Below, in pieces: positions 48,271 to 48,940 of a stretch of DNA of 48,940 nucleotides. How positions within the stretch are numbered: position 1 is the first letter of the stretch; each line of letters starts with the position of its first letter. The translations under genes and the position numbers were made by a program. This DNA comes from Burkholderiaceae bacterium (lineage in GTDB: Bacteria > Pseudomonadota > Gammaproteobacteria > Burkholderiales > Burkholderiaceae_E), in assembly GCA_023954135.1 (NCBI GenBank), contig JAMLIN010000032.1, forward strand, positions 1-48,940, in the 5' to 3' direction. The notes beneath the pieces were generated by a model. The model searched no databases. It saw only the letters and a program-made list of their open reading frames with translations, and was not told the origin of the DNA.

Positions 48271-48702
48271 TTATTCGGTCGGCCTGGCTACATGTATAAG
48301 TGACGGCTCCATAAACTGCCCATGGATCGAGCGCAGGCCCGCATCGTTTGTATGCTTCAAATGACCAGTCGTCTTGTCATGACGGAAGCGGCTGTACACG
48401 GCACCGTCTGCGGCCAAGATTTCCAACGAACCGCGGCGCACTCTCCACTTATCCTCGTTCTGGTTTCGTCCTTCGCCAATCTCGCCGTTAGGTAGGAAAG
48501 TGAGATTCTTTGACTGCCTAGTTCTTGGATTGAACGTGAAGAGAAACCGTCGACCACTCAGAAGCAGCTGCTTGAGCTCTCTATTTTGAACCACCCACTT
48601 TAGCGGGCCTGTAAACCACGCGAAGAGACCTAGAAGCGCAGCGGCCATAACTGCGGCGACTACATTCAAAACAACAACACCTACGGTTGTACTTGGATCC
48701 AT
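48271..48702 (-). CDS. Membrane-anchored hypothetical protein
   Basis: The 143-residue product has one strong transmembrane helix (VGVVVLNVVAAVMAAALLGL, residues 7-28), a second weaker hydrophobic stretch and a cytoplasmic domain. That domain includes NRELKQLLLSGRRFLFTFNP and KNLTFLPNGEIGEGRNQNED, and repeats a strand pattern ending YSRFRHDKTTGHLKHTNDAG. I do not recognise the family. It is 26 bases upstream of the NYN gene and is of similarly low GC, so the two, and perhaps the UDG-like gene, may form one unit. Confidence 0.68.
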   Translation of the reverse strand: MDPSTTVGVVVLNVVAAVMAAALLGLFAWFTGPLKWVVQNRELKQLLLSGRRFLFTFNPRTRQSKNLTFLPNGEIGEGRNQNEDKWRVRRGSLEILAADGAVYSRFRHDKTTGHLKHTNDAGLRSIHGQFMEPSLIHVARPTE

Positions 48703-48940
48703 TCTGGTTTGTTCTCAAGGAAACGTCCGAATAACGCGCCGGCGGTGCTGCGGATAGAAGATCCGAACGACGACGAGCTTGAACAAGCTGTTTGACGCGA
48801 TGGCCGCTCCCAATCGGTGTCGGAGCCGGTTCCGATGCAATCGTTCACGCGCGCTTGCCCAGGCGCATCGCGCCACCGTCGATTTCATGCTCATCGTGGC
48901 CTCCGGTCGCTTCATCGCCCGTGGTAGCCCGCGTCGGTGA
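48703..48940. other. Right-edge region without a supported gene
   Basis: Only a basic 66-codon open frame on the minus strand (48715-48915) is present, without a recognisable motif. The promoter of the leftward group is probably in the first 100 bases. Confidence 0.4.

Noticed and set aside
48715-48915. Basic 66-codon open frame at the right edge
   Set aside because: No motif, no good ribosome site and no neighbour relation supports it as a gene.

Overview
The window is high-GC DNA of a proteobacterium, most likely a betaproteobacterium of the Burkholderiales type. This placement is inferred from the gene content (queA-tgt-yajC-secD-secF, pntAA-pntAB-pntB, periplasmic YceI and cytochrome pairs, glycolate oxidase subunits, homogentisate catabolism) and codon use; no rRNA is present to confirm it. 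The left edge coincides exactly with the end of an IS3-family element, as expected where a contig breaks at a repeat.

Layout. 1-1.9 kb: an IS3/IS407-type insertion sequence, the 3' remnant of an unknown gene that it cuts, and a tRNA-Leu(CAA). 2.0-7.6 kb: queuosine genes queA and tgt, then the Sec accessory genes yajC, secD and secF. 7.6-11.3 kb: a cytochrome b, a cytochrome c' and a leftward marR-cytochrome b561-yceI-yceI run with a palindromic operator candidate. 11.3-19.9 kb: housekeeping genes purB, an FMN glutamate-synthase-like protein, mnmA, the three-gene proton-translocating transhydrogenase with a strong terminator, a small membrane protein and a lipoprotein. 20-25 kb: accessory DNA with a gutted alcohol dehydrogenase, a parDE module, an acyl-CoA ligase remnant, a Baeyer-Villiger-type monooxygenase with its divergent TetR regulator, a gutted cysteine desulfurase and a lysozyme-inhibitor-like protein. 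25-36.6 kb: catabolism. A leftward operon of aldehyde dehydrogenase, beta-hydroxyacid dehydrogenase and metallo-beta-lactamase-fold lactonase resembles in logic the Agrobacterium gamma-butyrolactone (blc/att) operon. It is followed upstream by fahA, hmgA, fpr, glcF, glcE and a cysteine synthase.

36.6-49 kb is a patchwork of accessory genes: an ORF6N protein, a short-chain-dehydrogenase-fold protein that carries the diagnostic motifs of halohydrin dehalogenases, a rhodanese, thioesterases, a ThDP enzyme, four complete type II toxin-antitoxin modules (brnTA, higBA, vapBC, yefM-yoeB) and a final leftward group of uracil-DNA-glycosylase-like, NYN-LOTUS and membrane proteins.

Two themes stand out. 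First, the accessory parts are full of genes broken by internal or terminal deletions and by short tandem duplications: alcohol dehydrogenase, cysteine desulfurase, acyl-CoA ligase, cyclase, GFA protein, GNAT, membrane protein, VOC and PIN. Second, several regulators and toxin-antitoxin modules have clear palindromic operators beside them, including a yefM-yoeB operator with the same 12-bp TGTACA spacing known from E. coli. The strongest functional surprises are the halohydrin dehalogenase (37567-38247) and the lactone/hydroxyacid/semialdehyde operon (25868-29102).
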